In this document: positions 22,201 to 32,842 of the stretch, piece by piece | How the letters are laid out: each line of letters begins with the position of its first letter | Position numbering within the stretch: position 1 is the first letter of the stretch | Assembly: GCA_949592205.1 (NCBI GenBank) | Contig: CATIUR010000001.1 | Location: forward strand, 243,899,250 to 243,963,249 | Direction of reading: 5' to 3' | Source of the DNA: Helichrysum umbraculigerum | Taxonomy: Eukaryota > Streptophyta > Magnoliopsida > Asterales > Asteraceae | DNA: 64,000 bases | Notes under the pieces: generated by a model | Database searches by the model: none | What the model was told of the DNA's origin: nothing | What the model saw: only the letters and a program-made list of their open reading frames with translations | Program-made: the position numbers and the translations under genes

Positions 22201-23191
22201 CATACAAATTGACAGAATTTGTATAATTTAGCTTTTGAGTGCCTACCGGAGCTTTGCCACAGATTCAGAAAAGGAGGTAATAAGTAACAGTCTTCAAGAA
22301 ACTGAAAACTGGCTATATGAAGACCATGATGATGTATTTGAACTAGATTATGTCGGAAAGCTCGAAGAGATCAAAAAGGTATTTACAAAATATTACTTTT
22401 AACCTGCTATGTATTTTCGTAATTTGATTAAACTAGCGTGCACACATCTAAAGTTTCCTTTTTTTTTTTGGAGTTATTCGATCCAGTTGAAAAGAGATAC
22501 AAGGAGGAAAAAGCTATATAAAAAAGCGATAAAATCTCTACAAACTTGCGTTGAAGAATATCGTTCGACTTCAGAGTCAATGCCCCCTCGGTTTAGAAAG
22601 CAGGTATAGTCTAGCCCTTCAATCATACTTTACTACTTAAAGCATGAGAAAGAAAGATATTCCTCACATCCCATATAATCAAGCTGCATATCTTCTTTTG
22701 AAAGCGAATTGAAATTGTAGTCACATTCTTCATCTTTCTTCTTATGGGTAGATTTGTATACGAAAAGTGCAGCCAACTATGTACATGTATCTATTATGGG
22801 ATATGATATGATTCATTCTGATAGGATTGTTTGAATATTGATTATGAAACTGGTCCTTCGCTGTCAAGTAATTTTCACTCTTAATGGCAGGTTGTAATGG
22901 AGATTAATACAATGGAGCAGTGGTTAAACTTAAGTGGTGTCTCTCAACTTCTTTCGTCTCCCAAAACCGATGACTCTGTAACCTGGTCAATTATCATTAA
23001 AGATAACATGGAAGTTTTTCAGAGGTTAGTTATAATCACTTGTATCATTAGAAACTGCGGATCAATAACTTTTCGCCTTGCGTGCTAACTTGTGCTGTTA
23101 TATCTTCAGGAGATGCAAACGCATAATCACATCCATACCTGTTGACTCGGACCAACCCCTTGAGTCAGACCCAAAGGGACCAAACCGTTGA
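19204..23191 (+). pseudogene. Hsp110/HSP70-14/15-like pseudogene
   Basis: All exons of the 53206 gene have counterparts: 19204-20372, 20466-20678, 20791-20883, 20998-21545, 21744-21917, 22232-22378, 22474-22603, 22891-23024 and 23110-23191. The product would have been a cytosolic/nuclear Hsp110-type nucleotide-exchange chaperone with an Hsp70 ATPase domain. Breaks: an in-frame TAG at 19531; a deletion of about 7 nt near 19812 in the phosphate-binding FVDIG segment; an AAG-to-TAG change near 19954; a 303-bp MITE inside exon 4; and a 1-nt insertion with a TAA in the 22474 exon. A worn remnant of a further exon (GluGlyTrpTyr...LysLeuLys) lies near 21573-21650, unlinked to splice sites. Confidence 0.88.
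21128..21430. mobile_element. hAT-type MITE, copy 2, inside an exon
   Basis: Same family as 1975-2243: it starts CAATGTATTAAAAACCGG and ends CCGGTTTTTAAAACATTG. A perfect 8-bp TSD GCTAGATG lies at 21120-21127 and 21431-21438. Removing the element and one TSD restores an exon of 79 codons that aligns to the intact exon at 55004-55231. At 303 bp it is longer than copy 1, through a longer A run and a duplicated GAACCGTCCGGTTTCCGGTC word. Confidence 0.9.
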
Positions 23192-23260
23192 CTCAGCCCT
23201 AAGGGAGCAACCCGTGACTCAGATCCAAGGGAGCAACCCGTGGAGGCAGACCAAAAGGAC
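23140..23260 (+). repeat. Degenerate 28-bp minisatellite at the Hsp70-like gene end
   Basis: About four imperfect units of a GACTCAGNCCNAAGGGANCAA type overlap the stop codon at 23189-23191 and run into the 3' region. The same array is present at the end of the other copy (57655-57775), so it predates the gene duplication. Confidence 0.6.
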
Positions 23261-23261
23261 C

Positions 23262-23879
23262 CAGGCCACCTGATGATGCAAGTCAATTAATTAATGATAC
23301 AAATCTTTTTTAGATTGTGAAATCAAACACACAATGTCCAGGTTTCCTTAACAGTTGGTGATTAGGCCTATTGTGTTAAGGATAAGAGTTAGACTTGGTC
23401 TATGTATATCTCCTGCACAGTTGGTGATTTCGCCCATTGATCTACATCAACTTCAGTCATTTTATAGATAGAAACGTACAAATACACAAAATATTCATCG
23501 TCAGGATTTTCACAAATAATTCGTAGTCAGGATTATCACAAACAATTATGTTTTGGAAACTTGAGTGTGCATCTGATCTCTGCAAGTACACTGTATAATA
23601 CTTTGGAGTTATATACAAATTTTGTAATCTTTCCCCTTCTTGGGCCTTTTCATTTTTAATGATAATCCTTTTGCCCTCCAAAAAAAGTAACATTTAATGT
23701 GTTAGTTTCAGTTGGTTGTTTCTCGCGATGTAGATTTATTAAGGTCTAAGGATGTGTATGAAATATTAAAGTTTTATATAACATCTTTTATATTTCAAAA
23801 GACTATACTGTGAGTTAAAAAAGGGAGTTGGTGTGAGTTAAAAAAAAAAAAAAAAAGAAGGGAATTGATAGATACAACA
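23262..23879. other. Downstream of the pseudogene, no gene seen
   Basis: The first part is paralogous to the region after 57776 (ACAGTTGGTGAT word in both). The rest is AT-rich without a recognisable frame. Confidence 0.5.
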
Positions 23880-23888
23880 AATAACTTA

Positions 23889-24982
23889 GGGTAAATTGCA
23901 ATTTTTGTCCCTGTGGTTGACCACTTTTGCTGATTTTGTCCCTGATCTATTTTTTTCGTAATTAACATCCATGAATTGTTTAACTTTTGCAATCTTTATC
24001 CTTTTGACTAACTTCAGTTATATTTATCCGTTAATTAGCATAAAATGACTAATATACCCTCGGCTACTTCCTCAATCTCCAATGAACCCAAAATTCTGAT
24101 GCACGTCTGTTCGTTTGTTTGGTTCCCCAAATGTCCAGATCTCATTAAATCATCCAAACTAAAATACAACTTAAATCCACATAGTACAATCCATCAGTGC
24201 AACGAACTATTTGAATCGAAAAATTTCATCAAATTTATCTCACCGCCGACAATTTCATTTATATCATCTCGATCAACAACCTGCTTTTAAAAGTTACGTC
24301 TCTTTCTCTTTTTGAGACACCCGCAATGATAAATATCGACATCAGATTATATATACATATTTGCCTTTTCCGATGGGTTATAACGGGAGGTTTCAAAACG
24401 AAATCAACGCCACTAGTGTTCGTTTTCCCGATGGGTTCGGTAATCGAGGGTTTTGGGTACGATTGATTACAGAAATATTATTACGATTTTGACCGGATTT
24501 CGGGCGAGGTATAGCGGAGCACGAACGTATGACAGTGGGTTATGGAAGTGACGAAATGTACTAAAATTAAGGGTAGAGACCATCGATTGTCGATATCGAT
24601 TAACCGTCCACAGAGGTTGCTAAAGACGCGATGGGGGTGGGCTTCATCAACAAAGATATGAAGTCGAAGGTTGTTCTTGAAATAAATGACGACCATATTT
24701 TAGGTTTATCCGAATTTGTGGGATGGAATGTATATTGGGTTAATTTTATAGGTTGAGGGGTTTGAGGAGTGTTGATACTTTGAACACGAGGATGAACAGA
24801 TGTAAGAATTAGAATTAGGGTTTGGTTTTAGATTGAAGATGAGGGTACTTTGGTCTTTTACATGATTTAACGGATGAATTTAACTAAAGTTAGTAAAAAT
24901 GACAAAAATTGCGAAAGTTAATAGATTAGGGACAAAATCAGCAAAAGTGATCAACCACAAGGACAAAAAATACAATTTACCC
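23889..24982. mobile_element. Non-autonomous MULE with 9-bp TSD
   Basis: The ends are inverted repeats (GGGTAAATTGCAATTTTTGT at left, its counterpart ending AATTTACCC at right; about 60-100 bp of imperfect TIR). AATAACTTA is duplicated perfectly at 23880-23888 and 24983-24991. A 9-bp TSD is diagnostic of Mutator-like elements. The 0.9-kb interior has no transposase and no recognised captured gene. Confidence 0.85.
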
Positions 24983-24991
24983 AATAACTTA

Positions 24992-25300
24992 ATTCATACA
25001 CCTAACTCTACAATCGTCGTTAAAGCTCACAGTACAAACTCACTAAAACATAAATTTAGTGTATGAATAAAATATTTTGTTGTATTTATCACTCCCCTTA
25101 AAAAAAAACCCCTTGAGATTAGTCTAATGAATTACATAACTCCGGGGAAGAGGCGCAAAGCAAGGACTTATTTATTTTTTCCACCTAAGAAAATTGCAAT
25201 TATGTTAACTACAAAAAAAAAAAAAAAAGAACCCTCGTAACCTTGCATAACATCCGGGCCTATAAATACCTTGAATAATATTGGGCTTAAAACAAAGGTA
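24992..25300. other. Short intergenic stretch between two MULEs
   Basis: AT-rich, with A runs; no coding frame or repeat boundary recognised. Confidence 0.5.
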
Positions 25301-25702
25301 TAAATAAAAGGGAAATTAAAAAAAATACCACTTTTTTTTAAGTATATATCGTTTTGTCCTCCCGAAAAAAAAATTGACGATATACCACACGAAATCGCAA
25401 ATCGCAAATCGCAAATTTGTGATTTGCGATCCAGCGTCTTGCTTTTGCGATCCGTTCACTGATCAAGCCGTAGCCGGGATATACTTGCCATTGCAAATTT
25501 GCGATTTACCTATGCCCGAGATTTTGGCCCGTAACCGAGTCATGAACGAGACGTGAACGATTTACCGATGCCGTGAACGAAAATACCTTGCGATTTGCGA
25601 TTTACCTCCGCTTTGAAAAACCTATTTTTACATTATTTTTTACATTTTGGTGTACGTATTTTTATTTTTTATATATATACACATCTTTTTGAGCATATAT
25701 TT

Positions 25703-25705
<3 letters not shown>

Positions 25706-25759
<54 letters not shown>
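25706..25759. repeat. (TA)n(CA)n microsatellite
   Basis: About 21 TA dinucleotides followed by about five CA. It lies 85 bp inside the left TIR of the large MULE. Confidence 0.9.
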
Positions 25760-26210
25760 CCATTTTTTTTTTTCATATATATGTATATATTTTTTTAATA
25801 TCTATACACATTATTTTTTATATATCATAATCACAATTATTTTTTATCATATATATTCATATTATTTTTTAATATATATACACATTATTTTTTTATATAT
25901 ATATTTTATTCCGGATAACTGGATTTTTGGGTAAGGTTTTCCGTGATTTTCTGGATATAAGATTTTTGGATAATATTTTCTGTGATTTGCGGGATTTAAG
26001 ATTTTTGGATAAGATTTCTAGATAAGAATTCTGGATAAGATATCTGGATAAGATTTTTCGTGATTTTCGTGATCTTTTGCCATTTATAAATACTGTGACT
26101 GTAAGAAGGAACACATTGTCAAGTTTTTCACGAATTCTTAGAAAATACGAAATAAAAATTTTAAAATGGTTCAATCAGGTCATTTTTGGCAATTTCGATC
26201 TCCAAATTAA

Positions 26211-26645
26211 GAACCGTTAACTGAAGAATTATACGCTGAAGTTCCTGAATTGTTTTCAATCGCTTTTCGTCACGCTGGACATTTTCAGGGCGCAAAAAGA
26301 ATGTACACACAAGGTTTGTTGACGTTTATTGACTGCGTAGATGTCGATGAATTTTCCACCAAATTTCTAGATTACGCTTTGGAAGAGCTAGGTTATTGGG
26401 ATCCAAAGAAGTGGTTCTGTTACTTTAAAGTGCATGATAAAGACCTAGATACTGGTTTACAATTGAAAATTGATGATGTCGACCAACTGAAGCAGATTTT
26501 TGACTACGCAAAAATACATAGAGAAATTGAAGTGTATGTTACACGTGCAGATCTGTCACATTTCACCAATTCTGATCAAACAATGACATTACCAATTTCT
26601 AAAATTATGACTGGTTCTTCAAGTGCAAGACGGTTATTCGATTAG
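26211..26645 (+). pseudogene. PB1-like N-terminal domain of a MULE transposase, fragment
   Basis: The open frame reads LFSIAFRHAGHFQGAKRMY, then FLDYALEELGYWDPKKW, then a Leu-Asp-x-Gly-Leu segment and REIEVYVTRADL. This is the pattern of the PB1-like domain often found N-terminal to the MuDR/SWIM transposase in plants, especially Asteraceae. The frame has no convincing ATG at its start (a stop lies at 26208) and ends at TAG 26643 without MuDR, MULE or SWIM domains. It is a remnant of the transposase N-terminus. Confidence 0.6.
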
Positions 26646-26801
26646 TGAGTAGTCAAATCTTGTAATCCGTATCTATGTTTCAATCAATTGGATGTTTGCC
26701 AAATTATGTTAATCCTTATATAAGCTGTTTATTTAATATCCATTTAATTGTTATATAACATTAATCATTATGTAATGAAGATGTTTTAGTATTGTTCAAA
26801 C

Positions 26802-26802
<1 letters not shown>

Positions 26803-26873
<71 letters not shown>
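26803..26873. repeat. (TA)n microsatellite
   Basis: About 35 uninterrupted TA units, followed by a looser TA-rich region to about 27015. Confidence 0.95.
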
Positions 26874-26881
<8 letters not shown>

Positions 26882-26979
26882 ATGTCGACTAATGAATATA
26901 TATATATTGGTGTCGACACTATAATATCTATATATACATATACAGATCTATCTATATATACATATATATATATATACAA

Positions 26980-27813
26980 TTATACATATACATATACATT
27001 ATACATATATATAAAAAACAATTCGAACAATAATAAATAATATTGAAATGCTACCTTACACGCCCAGCCAAAACCACTCAACGTGTACTGCATCTCAATT
27101 TGAGTCAACCGAGTCTCCAAACCCTTATCCAACTGCTCATAAGTTCTGGCCCAAATAATATTACCCCAAGGGTACCCATTACAAACACCAAAATCCTCAA
27201 CTATATGCATATAGTCATCCTCAACAATATCCGAACCCTGTTTGCCAAAAAAACCTTTATATATCAACATGAGCATACACACGTGCACACAATCCTCATC
27301 GCTCAATTTTCCGGGCCCACTAAACAAACCCTTATCTTTAAACTTCTTCTAAATGTCTGAAACATGTATGATGCGATCGCAAAAATTCGGGAATAACCGC
27401 TCTTTAAATGCCGGGGTCTTCTCTCGAACCTTTTTGGGAATATGATCTGCCATCCTTTCATTGGGACCGAACCGAAAACCAGTCACCAAACAAAACTCCC
27501 TCCGTCCGAATCGTATAAAATGGTCATCGGTCACCCTAAACCACAATTCATCCACCTCTTCCCGAGGGTGCTTTAGCCCTGGCCGCTTCATTCATCGAAA
27601 CTGTAGTACATGATGTACAAAACCCGGGTCATTTTCCATAGCCTTCGCATCCAACCAATGCCCAAAACAATGATCTCTAAATATATTTTTTTGATCTTCT
27701 GTCAACGCCGACTTGATATAGGTAACAACAGTCAACTGGCTTTTCAAAGTCAGTCTTGCACTAAAAATGTCCTGCAAATTGATCAATGACAGGGATACCT
27801 TAATAACACGCAA
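26980..27813 (-). pseudogene. DUF1985-like (Ulp1-associated) fragment carried by the MULE
   Basis: Read from 27813 down, the frame includes an FGHWLDAKA segment, then FIRFGRREFCLVTGFRFG (residues 24-41 of the second open stretch), then a stretch with VEDFGVCNGYPWGNIIW. This is the DUF1985 pattern (reF.lvTGl..., then .F..yPWG) known upstream of Ulp1-like proteases in plant MULEs of the Kaonashi type. Stops or splice sites separate the pieces near 27592, 27349 and 26980. The Ulp1 peptidase catalytic part is absent. It is therefore a truncated captured or ancestral Ulp1-type segment, convergent with the PB1-like fragment. Confidence 0.6.
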
Positions 27814-27882
27814 TTAAACTATAACTTTAGTGAAATCAAACAACTAAAATCGACATTAACTATAACGACAACGATTATAATA

Positions 27883-27884
<2 letters not shown>

Positions 27885-27924
<40 letters not shown>
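27885..27924. repeat. (TA)n microsatellite
   Basis: About 19 TA units, continuing into TATAC/TATAT-rich sequence up to about 27990. Confidence 0.9.
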
Positions 27925-27925
<1 letters not shown>

Positions 27926-28171
27926 TATATATATACGTATATACTTATATATATATTTATAAGTATTATATATATATTATAACTATGTAGATAAGCATTA
28001 TACTTAATTTCTTATAATAGCTATCACAATCACAATTAATTAACAAGTATAATAGGCAACAACTAGAATACCTTTTTCAAGCTATCACAATCACAATTAA
28101 TTAACAAGTATAATGACAGAAATATTCCAAGATGACATTATATTGGCGAACATACTATTGTGCGTAAAAAA

Positions 28172-28217
28172 TAGATAAAAGAGTTGTTACCGCCGCATTG
28201 CACGGGCTATTTGCTAG
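28172..28217 (+). mobile_element. Possible Helitron 3' terminus inside the MULE
   Basis: CCGCATTGCACGGGCTATTTGCTAG followed by T resembles the plant Helitron 3' end and the candidate at 1001. Upstream, a 60-bp direct repeat with the core AGCTATCACAATCACAATTA occurs at about 28019 and 28079. No 5' end was located. Confidence 0.3.
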
Positions 28218-28244
28218 TATATTATAACTATGTAGATAAGTATA

Positions 28245-28592
28245 GGGTAAATATATTTTGTCGGCATCGTACCCCCCCTGTTTGTTCCGAGTTAAGCAAC
28301 CTACCCCTAAAACTCCCAATGTATGCAACAAACCGGTTATTTATGTGCTACAATCTTTGCAAACTATGTTTTTACCTGTTACAACCTACAAAATGATGAC
28401 GTGGCAACCACATCATGTGGCCTAAAAAATGACACGTAAGTAATTTTACCGGTTCTCCCGGTAACCGGTTACCATATTGCCGATATCGATACAACATTAA
28501 CCAGTTTACTGCAGACAATGGGAGTTTTAATGGTAGGTTGCTTAACTCGGAACAAACATGAGGGGTACGATGCCGACAAAATATATTTACCC
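28245..28592. mobile_element. MULE-type MITE nested in the large MULE
   Basis: It is 348 bp with long TIRs starting GGGTAAATATATTTTGTCGG (about 60 bp, matched at 28530-28592). A perfect 9-bp TSD ATAAGTATA lies at 28236-28244 and 28593-28601. It inserted after the larger element was in place. Confidence 0.88.
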
Positions 28593-28601
28593 ATAAGTAT
28601 A

Positions 28602-29150
28602 TATATATAACTATTATATAAGTATATATCTATCTATTATATCTATCTATATATATTATAACTACATATATAAGTATATATATAACTATTTTAAGTATAT
28701 ACTTATAAGTATATATTAGTATATACTTATAACTATATATATAGGTATACAAGTATATAATGTGAACCTACTAACCAAGAACGAAAAACATGGAATTTAA
28801 TAAACACAAATCAACAAGTGTGCACGTATATTTCGTCATTTATCATACTAGGGTGGTGGTGATCGAATTGCTCACGAAACCAAACGTACCAAATAATGTG
28901 ACACTCCAATGGAAACATAGCTAGGGTTAACTTTAACAACTATAACATTCACGACTATAACATTAACCTATCATGGTAGAACCTAGAGAACCAAATCAAC
29001 AAAAAACAATCTAAATTTTCATTGTGGCATTTCATCGAGCACGTGGTGTGCACACACATTTATAGCATAACAATCGCATAAAACGCGGTAGATATAACAA
29101 CTATAATAGGAAAACAATTTCATACTTGAGAATCGGACATCGTCACGCAG
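28602..29150. other. MULE interior, TA-rich, no gene
   Basis: TATATA-rich to about 28760, then AT-rich sequence without a recognised frame. Confidence 0.5.
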
Positions 29151-29154
29151 TATA

Positions 29155-29510
29155 CGGAGGCGGTGAGTGGTGGCGGTGGTGCGTGGCGATTTCGTATTTT
29201 GTTTGAAATCCGATTGTATGGAGGTGGTAAGGCAAGGCAGTGGTAAGGTGGTGGGTAGACTACGGACGGACGGTGGTGGTGGTGGTGTGGCTGAGGGTGG
29301 TAGTGACGGGGTCGGGTGGTGGTGGTGCGCTGTGGAGGGTGGTGGTGACGGAGGGGGTGGATTTGATGGCGGGGTGGCGTGCGGCGGAGGGTGGTGGTGA
29401 CGGGTTCGTAGATCGCAAATCGATGTTGCGATTTGCGAGGGTGGTTGGGTGGAACGGTGGTAGGGGTGATGTGGTCGGGGTGGAGTGCGGCGAGGTGAGT
29501 GACAATGAGG
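29155..29510 (+). repeat. GGTGG-rich low-complexity tract
   Basis: Dense GGTGGTGGTGA/CGGAGG reiteration gives Gly/Val-rich frames on one strand and Pro/Thr/Ser-rich frames on the other. These are treated as repeat translation, not genes. A similar tract occurs in the MULE-like element at 50961 (51600-52010). Confidence 0.75.
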
Positions 29511-29879
29511 ACCGATTTAGGGTTTAAAAAGGATTTTTTTTTTCAAAGCGGAGGTAAATCGCAAATCGCAAAATCGTGATTTGCGATTATCGGGTATTCT
29601 CGTTCACGGCATCGGTAAATCGTTCACGTCTCGTTCACGACTCGGTTACGGGCCAATATCTCGGGCATAGGCAAATCGCAAATTTGCTATTTGCGATGGC
29701 CAGTATATCCCGGCTACGGCTTGATCAGTGAACGGATCGCAAAAGCAAGACGCTGGATCGCAAATCGCAAATTTGCGATTTGCGATTTCGTGTGGTATAT
29801 CGTCAATTTTTTTTCGGAAGTGCAAAACGATATATACCTAAAAAAAAGTGGTATTTTTTTTTAATTTCCCTAAATAAAA

Positions 29880-30773
29880 TGGAGTGGACTCAATATTTGG
29901 TGGCCTTTGGCCCATTGCAGTCGAGCCTCAAATGCCGATGTAAGTGGGGCCTCGCCGGACATGAACACACGACTCATCATGTTAATCTCTCTTTTTTTAC
30001 CAAAAAAAACTAAAAAGTAATTTTGTTAAAGATCAAAAAGATCCTTTTGCACTTCATATTTGGTGGAATGCAAAATACAAACCGCAATATTACAATTTAA
30101 AAACGACTCTAACCTAGTTGAACTGAAATCAAAACAACCTTGTTACTTGAACTAAACGCACGTAATACAAACCCTTGTCTACAACTAAGATATATTTCAT
30201 CATTTGTGTAGACGAACTTGCAATTGCCGCATAAACCTGAAACAATTGATGAACACACTAGAATAAACCTCCGTACCCTAAGTTACAAATTTTGTTGTCA
30301 ACCCATCAAACACTTAACAACAAATATGGACGAACACCTAGCGGAGGCCGTGTAGACATGGAAACGGCCATACTGAAAAATCCCACCTACCTCTGATGGT
30401 CAAAACATAACAAAATCGCCATGATAGGACCCATGACAGCAAAAAACCTCAAGAGGTCAAAACTCGAGGATAAAACATGTTACCGTAAATGTGAAATCAC
30501 CGTGAAGGAAGACCTGAATCAACCAAAAAAGACACTTGTCAGAGTAACAAATTAAACGGGAATCGAAGCCCGAGTGTCATTATCCACAATTCTATATGCA
30601 TTCTTGTACGTAAAGATAGTTAAAATATGTCTTTGATTAATAGAACTAATTTATCAAACTTACAAGTAAGTTTAACAATGTGACTTGTGTGTGTGACAAA
30701 TCCATTCGTAATTACGAGGGATGAGAAAAGATTAAATTCATGTTTTGACTTCATATATCATTGTTTATAATTG
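29880..30773. other. Intergenic DNA
   Basis: No coding frame, repeat or transposon boundary recognised between the MULE and the chromovirus LTR. Confidence 0.55.
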
Positions 30774-30778
30774 ATATA

Positions 30779-32669
30779 TGTAACATCCTCATTACCGGCC
30801 TAGGAGAAATTTGGTAATCTACTTAATCCATTTGATTATTTAATTAAATTTAGAAATAATTAGTATTAATTGCCAAATTAAAATAAATATGTTTAACGGT
30901 CAAATGACTTATTGTGATACATGAATTACTACTTGTTTTAAATTATTATAGTTGACGGTATAATAATATATATTTTCACGTAAACGGTTTTTAGGTTCCA
31001 AACAATAGGTTTAGATCGGGTGTAATTTGGAACCAACTTATACCAACCTTAGCAGATGGATCGGTTCATTTATTTTCCCCAATTCATTTCAACAACACAT
31101 ATACCCTAAGTACTAAGAAATCAAAAGAAGAAAACTTTGATCAATCGATTTGAGCTTGGATTCGTGGTTACCACTGAACATCATCATCTTCTCCTTCATC
31201 ATCACCATCTTAAATTGTAAGTTCATATCCCAATTATGCATATTTATATGATTGAATGAATTAGGTTAGATTCTTGATGCCTAAATAGATTTAGAAGCTT
31301 GATGATGATTATTTGTTGTTATAACATGTTGTAGGATGTTATTTGAGGTATTTTGATTGTTAAAAATATGTATTGTATCTAGATTGGTGGAATTAGGGTT
31401 TTTGGTTCGTGATGGTGTTCTTGTTGACCTGGGTTTTGTCGCTGGAAAGATGACAAACGCGATCCAGGCATCAGGCCAGGATCGCTTTCCATAGTGATAA
31501 TTTGTCTCAAACCTGAATCCTTCTTTGAAACGCGATCCCGCCCCTTAAGTTCGGATCGCGTTAGTTAGTGTAAATCCGTGTTGAGTTGAGTTTGTTCTTT
31601 GGAACGCGATCCCGGCACATCTTCAGGATCGCGTTTGATAGTGAAAAACGGTAACAGAACTTTTTGTACATTGGAACGCGATCCAGCCTACTCTCACCCG
31701 GATCGCGTTTGCATGTTGTAAAAATGACAAATTTGTTAACTTGTGACTTATGCATTCGTGTTAATCGCATTGTAGTAATAGTATAGTAGATATTCTTATA
31801 TGACACTATATACATGATTATATCATAGTGAACTTGAATGTGAGACTAATTCGGGTTGGTCGTATTTTCAGATAAAGCGAAGACTCAGTGAGACTAGATC
31901 TCTGAGTGGTGACATTGTCAGTAAGGGTGAGTGGATCATTGACTCTCTTTCTGAATTAGTTGTAACAATCCGGTTACAACGGGTAAACGTGGTTTTACAG
32001 TTATATATATATTGAATCAGTACATTTTGCCATGATGATTATGGAATGTGCTATCTTGTCAGGGGTCAATATGATATTGGGTTTGGATACTATTACTTTG
32101 GACGACATGATGACTTTGTACATGTGTTGTTTATTGAAATCATGTCGTATGTAGTAATGGTACTAAACTATCGGTAAGACCACTGTTTGGCCTTCAGTGG
32201 TTATAAGTGTTACTTGGGGAACCACCGCGGCATGAGGGTACCTCAAGGACCACCGATCCTCTTTGATGTATTTGTTATGATGCTTTGTGGTGATCAATTG
32301 CTATGATAGTTTAGATTGATAGTTGTGATCTATTCACTTAGCTTCGTGCTAATCCCTCTCCTCACTTCTTGCAGGTTACTTTTGATGTGGGTGGGCAAGA
32401 AGTTAGTTTGAAGAATGTTTGACTGCCTACTCTGACTATACGACATGTAGTCGTTTAATACACTTATGTTTTGGAATTTAAATAACACTTAACTTAATGT
32501 TGTAGTTGATATGATTATTGTACCAACTTATCATGCAGGCATAGATTGTGTTTTGGGAACTATGTTATACGCAATCTATAATGCATGATTTGTATTTAAT
32601 CGCTTCCGATATATGTTTAAAAAAAAAAAAAAAAAAAAAATTTGTCTCTTGAAATATTGTGGTGTTATA
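30779..32669 (+). repeat. 5' LTR of the chromovirus
   Basis: It starts TGTAACATCCTC and ends GGTGTTATA. It contains a four-unit hairpin array (31456-31709) and an A-rich run at about 32620. Confidence 0.92.
31456..31709 (+). repeat. Four-unit hairpin array in the 5' LTR
   Basis: AACGCGATCC starts at 31456, 31529, 31603 and 31675 (spacing 73, 74, 72). Each is followed after 13-15 variable bases by GGATCGCGTT; unit 1 has GGATCGCTTT. Stems are conserved and loops differ in every unit. The other LTR carries the array at 38237-38490. Confidence 0.92.
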
Positions 32670-32672
32670 AAT

Positions 32673-32684
32673 TGGTATCAGAGC
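32673..32684 (+). other. Primer binding site, initiator-Met tRNA
   Basis: TGGTATCAGAGC lies 3 bp after the 5' LTR, complementary to the 3' end of plant initiator methionine tRNA. Confidence 0.9.
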
Positions 32685-32842
32685 CTAGGTTTGGGTGAAT
32701 TGAGCATGGGTTAATTGTTCAATCCCAAATCTATGTGTGTCAGTCAAACATTCCTTTGAGTGGGATTTTGTTAGCATGTGAAGATGGTTAGTATATAGGT
32801 ACTAACAACTAACGTGTTATGAGATGTTGTTTTGGTACAGAT

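Larger units (their letters stand above)
25310..29870. mobile_element. 4.6-kb MULE with TIRs over 300 bp
   Basis: Terminal inverted repeats of roughly 310-335 bp (25310-25622 and 29537-29870) begin GGGAAATTAAAAA and contain nested GCAAATCGCAAATTTGCGATT palindromic words. TAAATAAAA is duplicated at 25301-25309 and 29871-29879, a 9-bp MULE TSD. The interior holds a plus-strand PB1-like fragment, a minus-strand DUF1985-like fragment, three TA microsatellites, a nested MULE MITE and a GGTGG-rich tract near the right TIR. No catalytic transposase core was recognised, so the element is defective. Confidence 0.85.

Noticed and set aside
23889..24982. Pack-MULE with a captured host gene
   Set aside because: The interior frames (for example 24045-24290) show no recognisable protein and no intron structure; kept as a plain non-autonomous MULE.
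25647..27040. Ile/Tyr-repeat frames
   Set aside because: They are TA microsatellites read as codons.
29167..29527. Overlapping Gly/Val-rich and Pro/Thr-rich frames
   Set aside because: Low-complexity GGTGG tract read in several frames, not a protein.
31561..31815. 84-codon minus-strand frame, also at 38342-38596
   Set aside because: It lies across the LTR hairpin array, recurs because the LTR does, and has no start context or family match.
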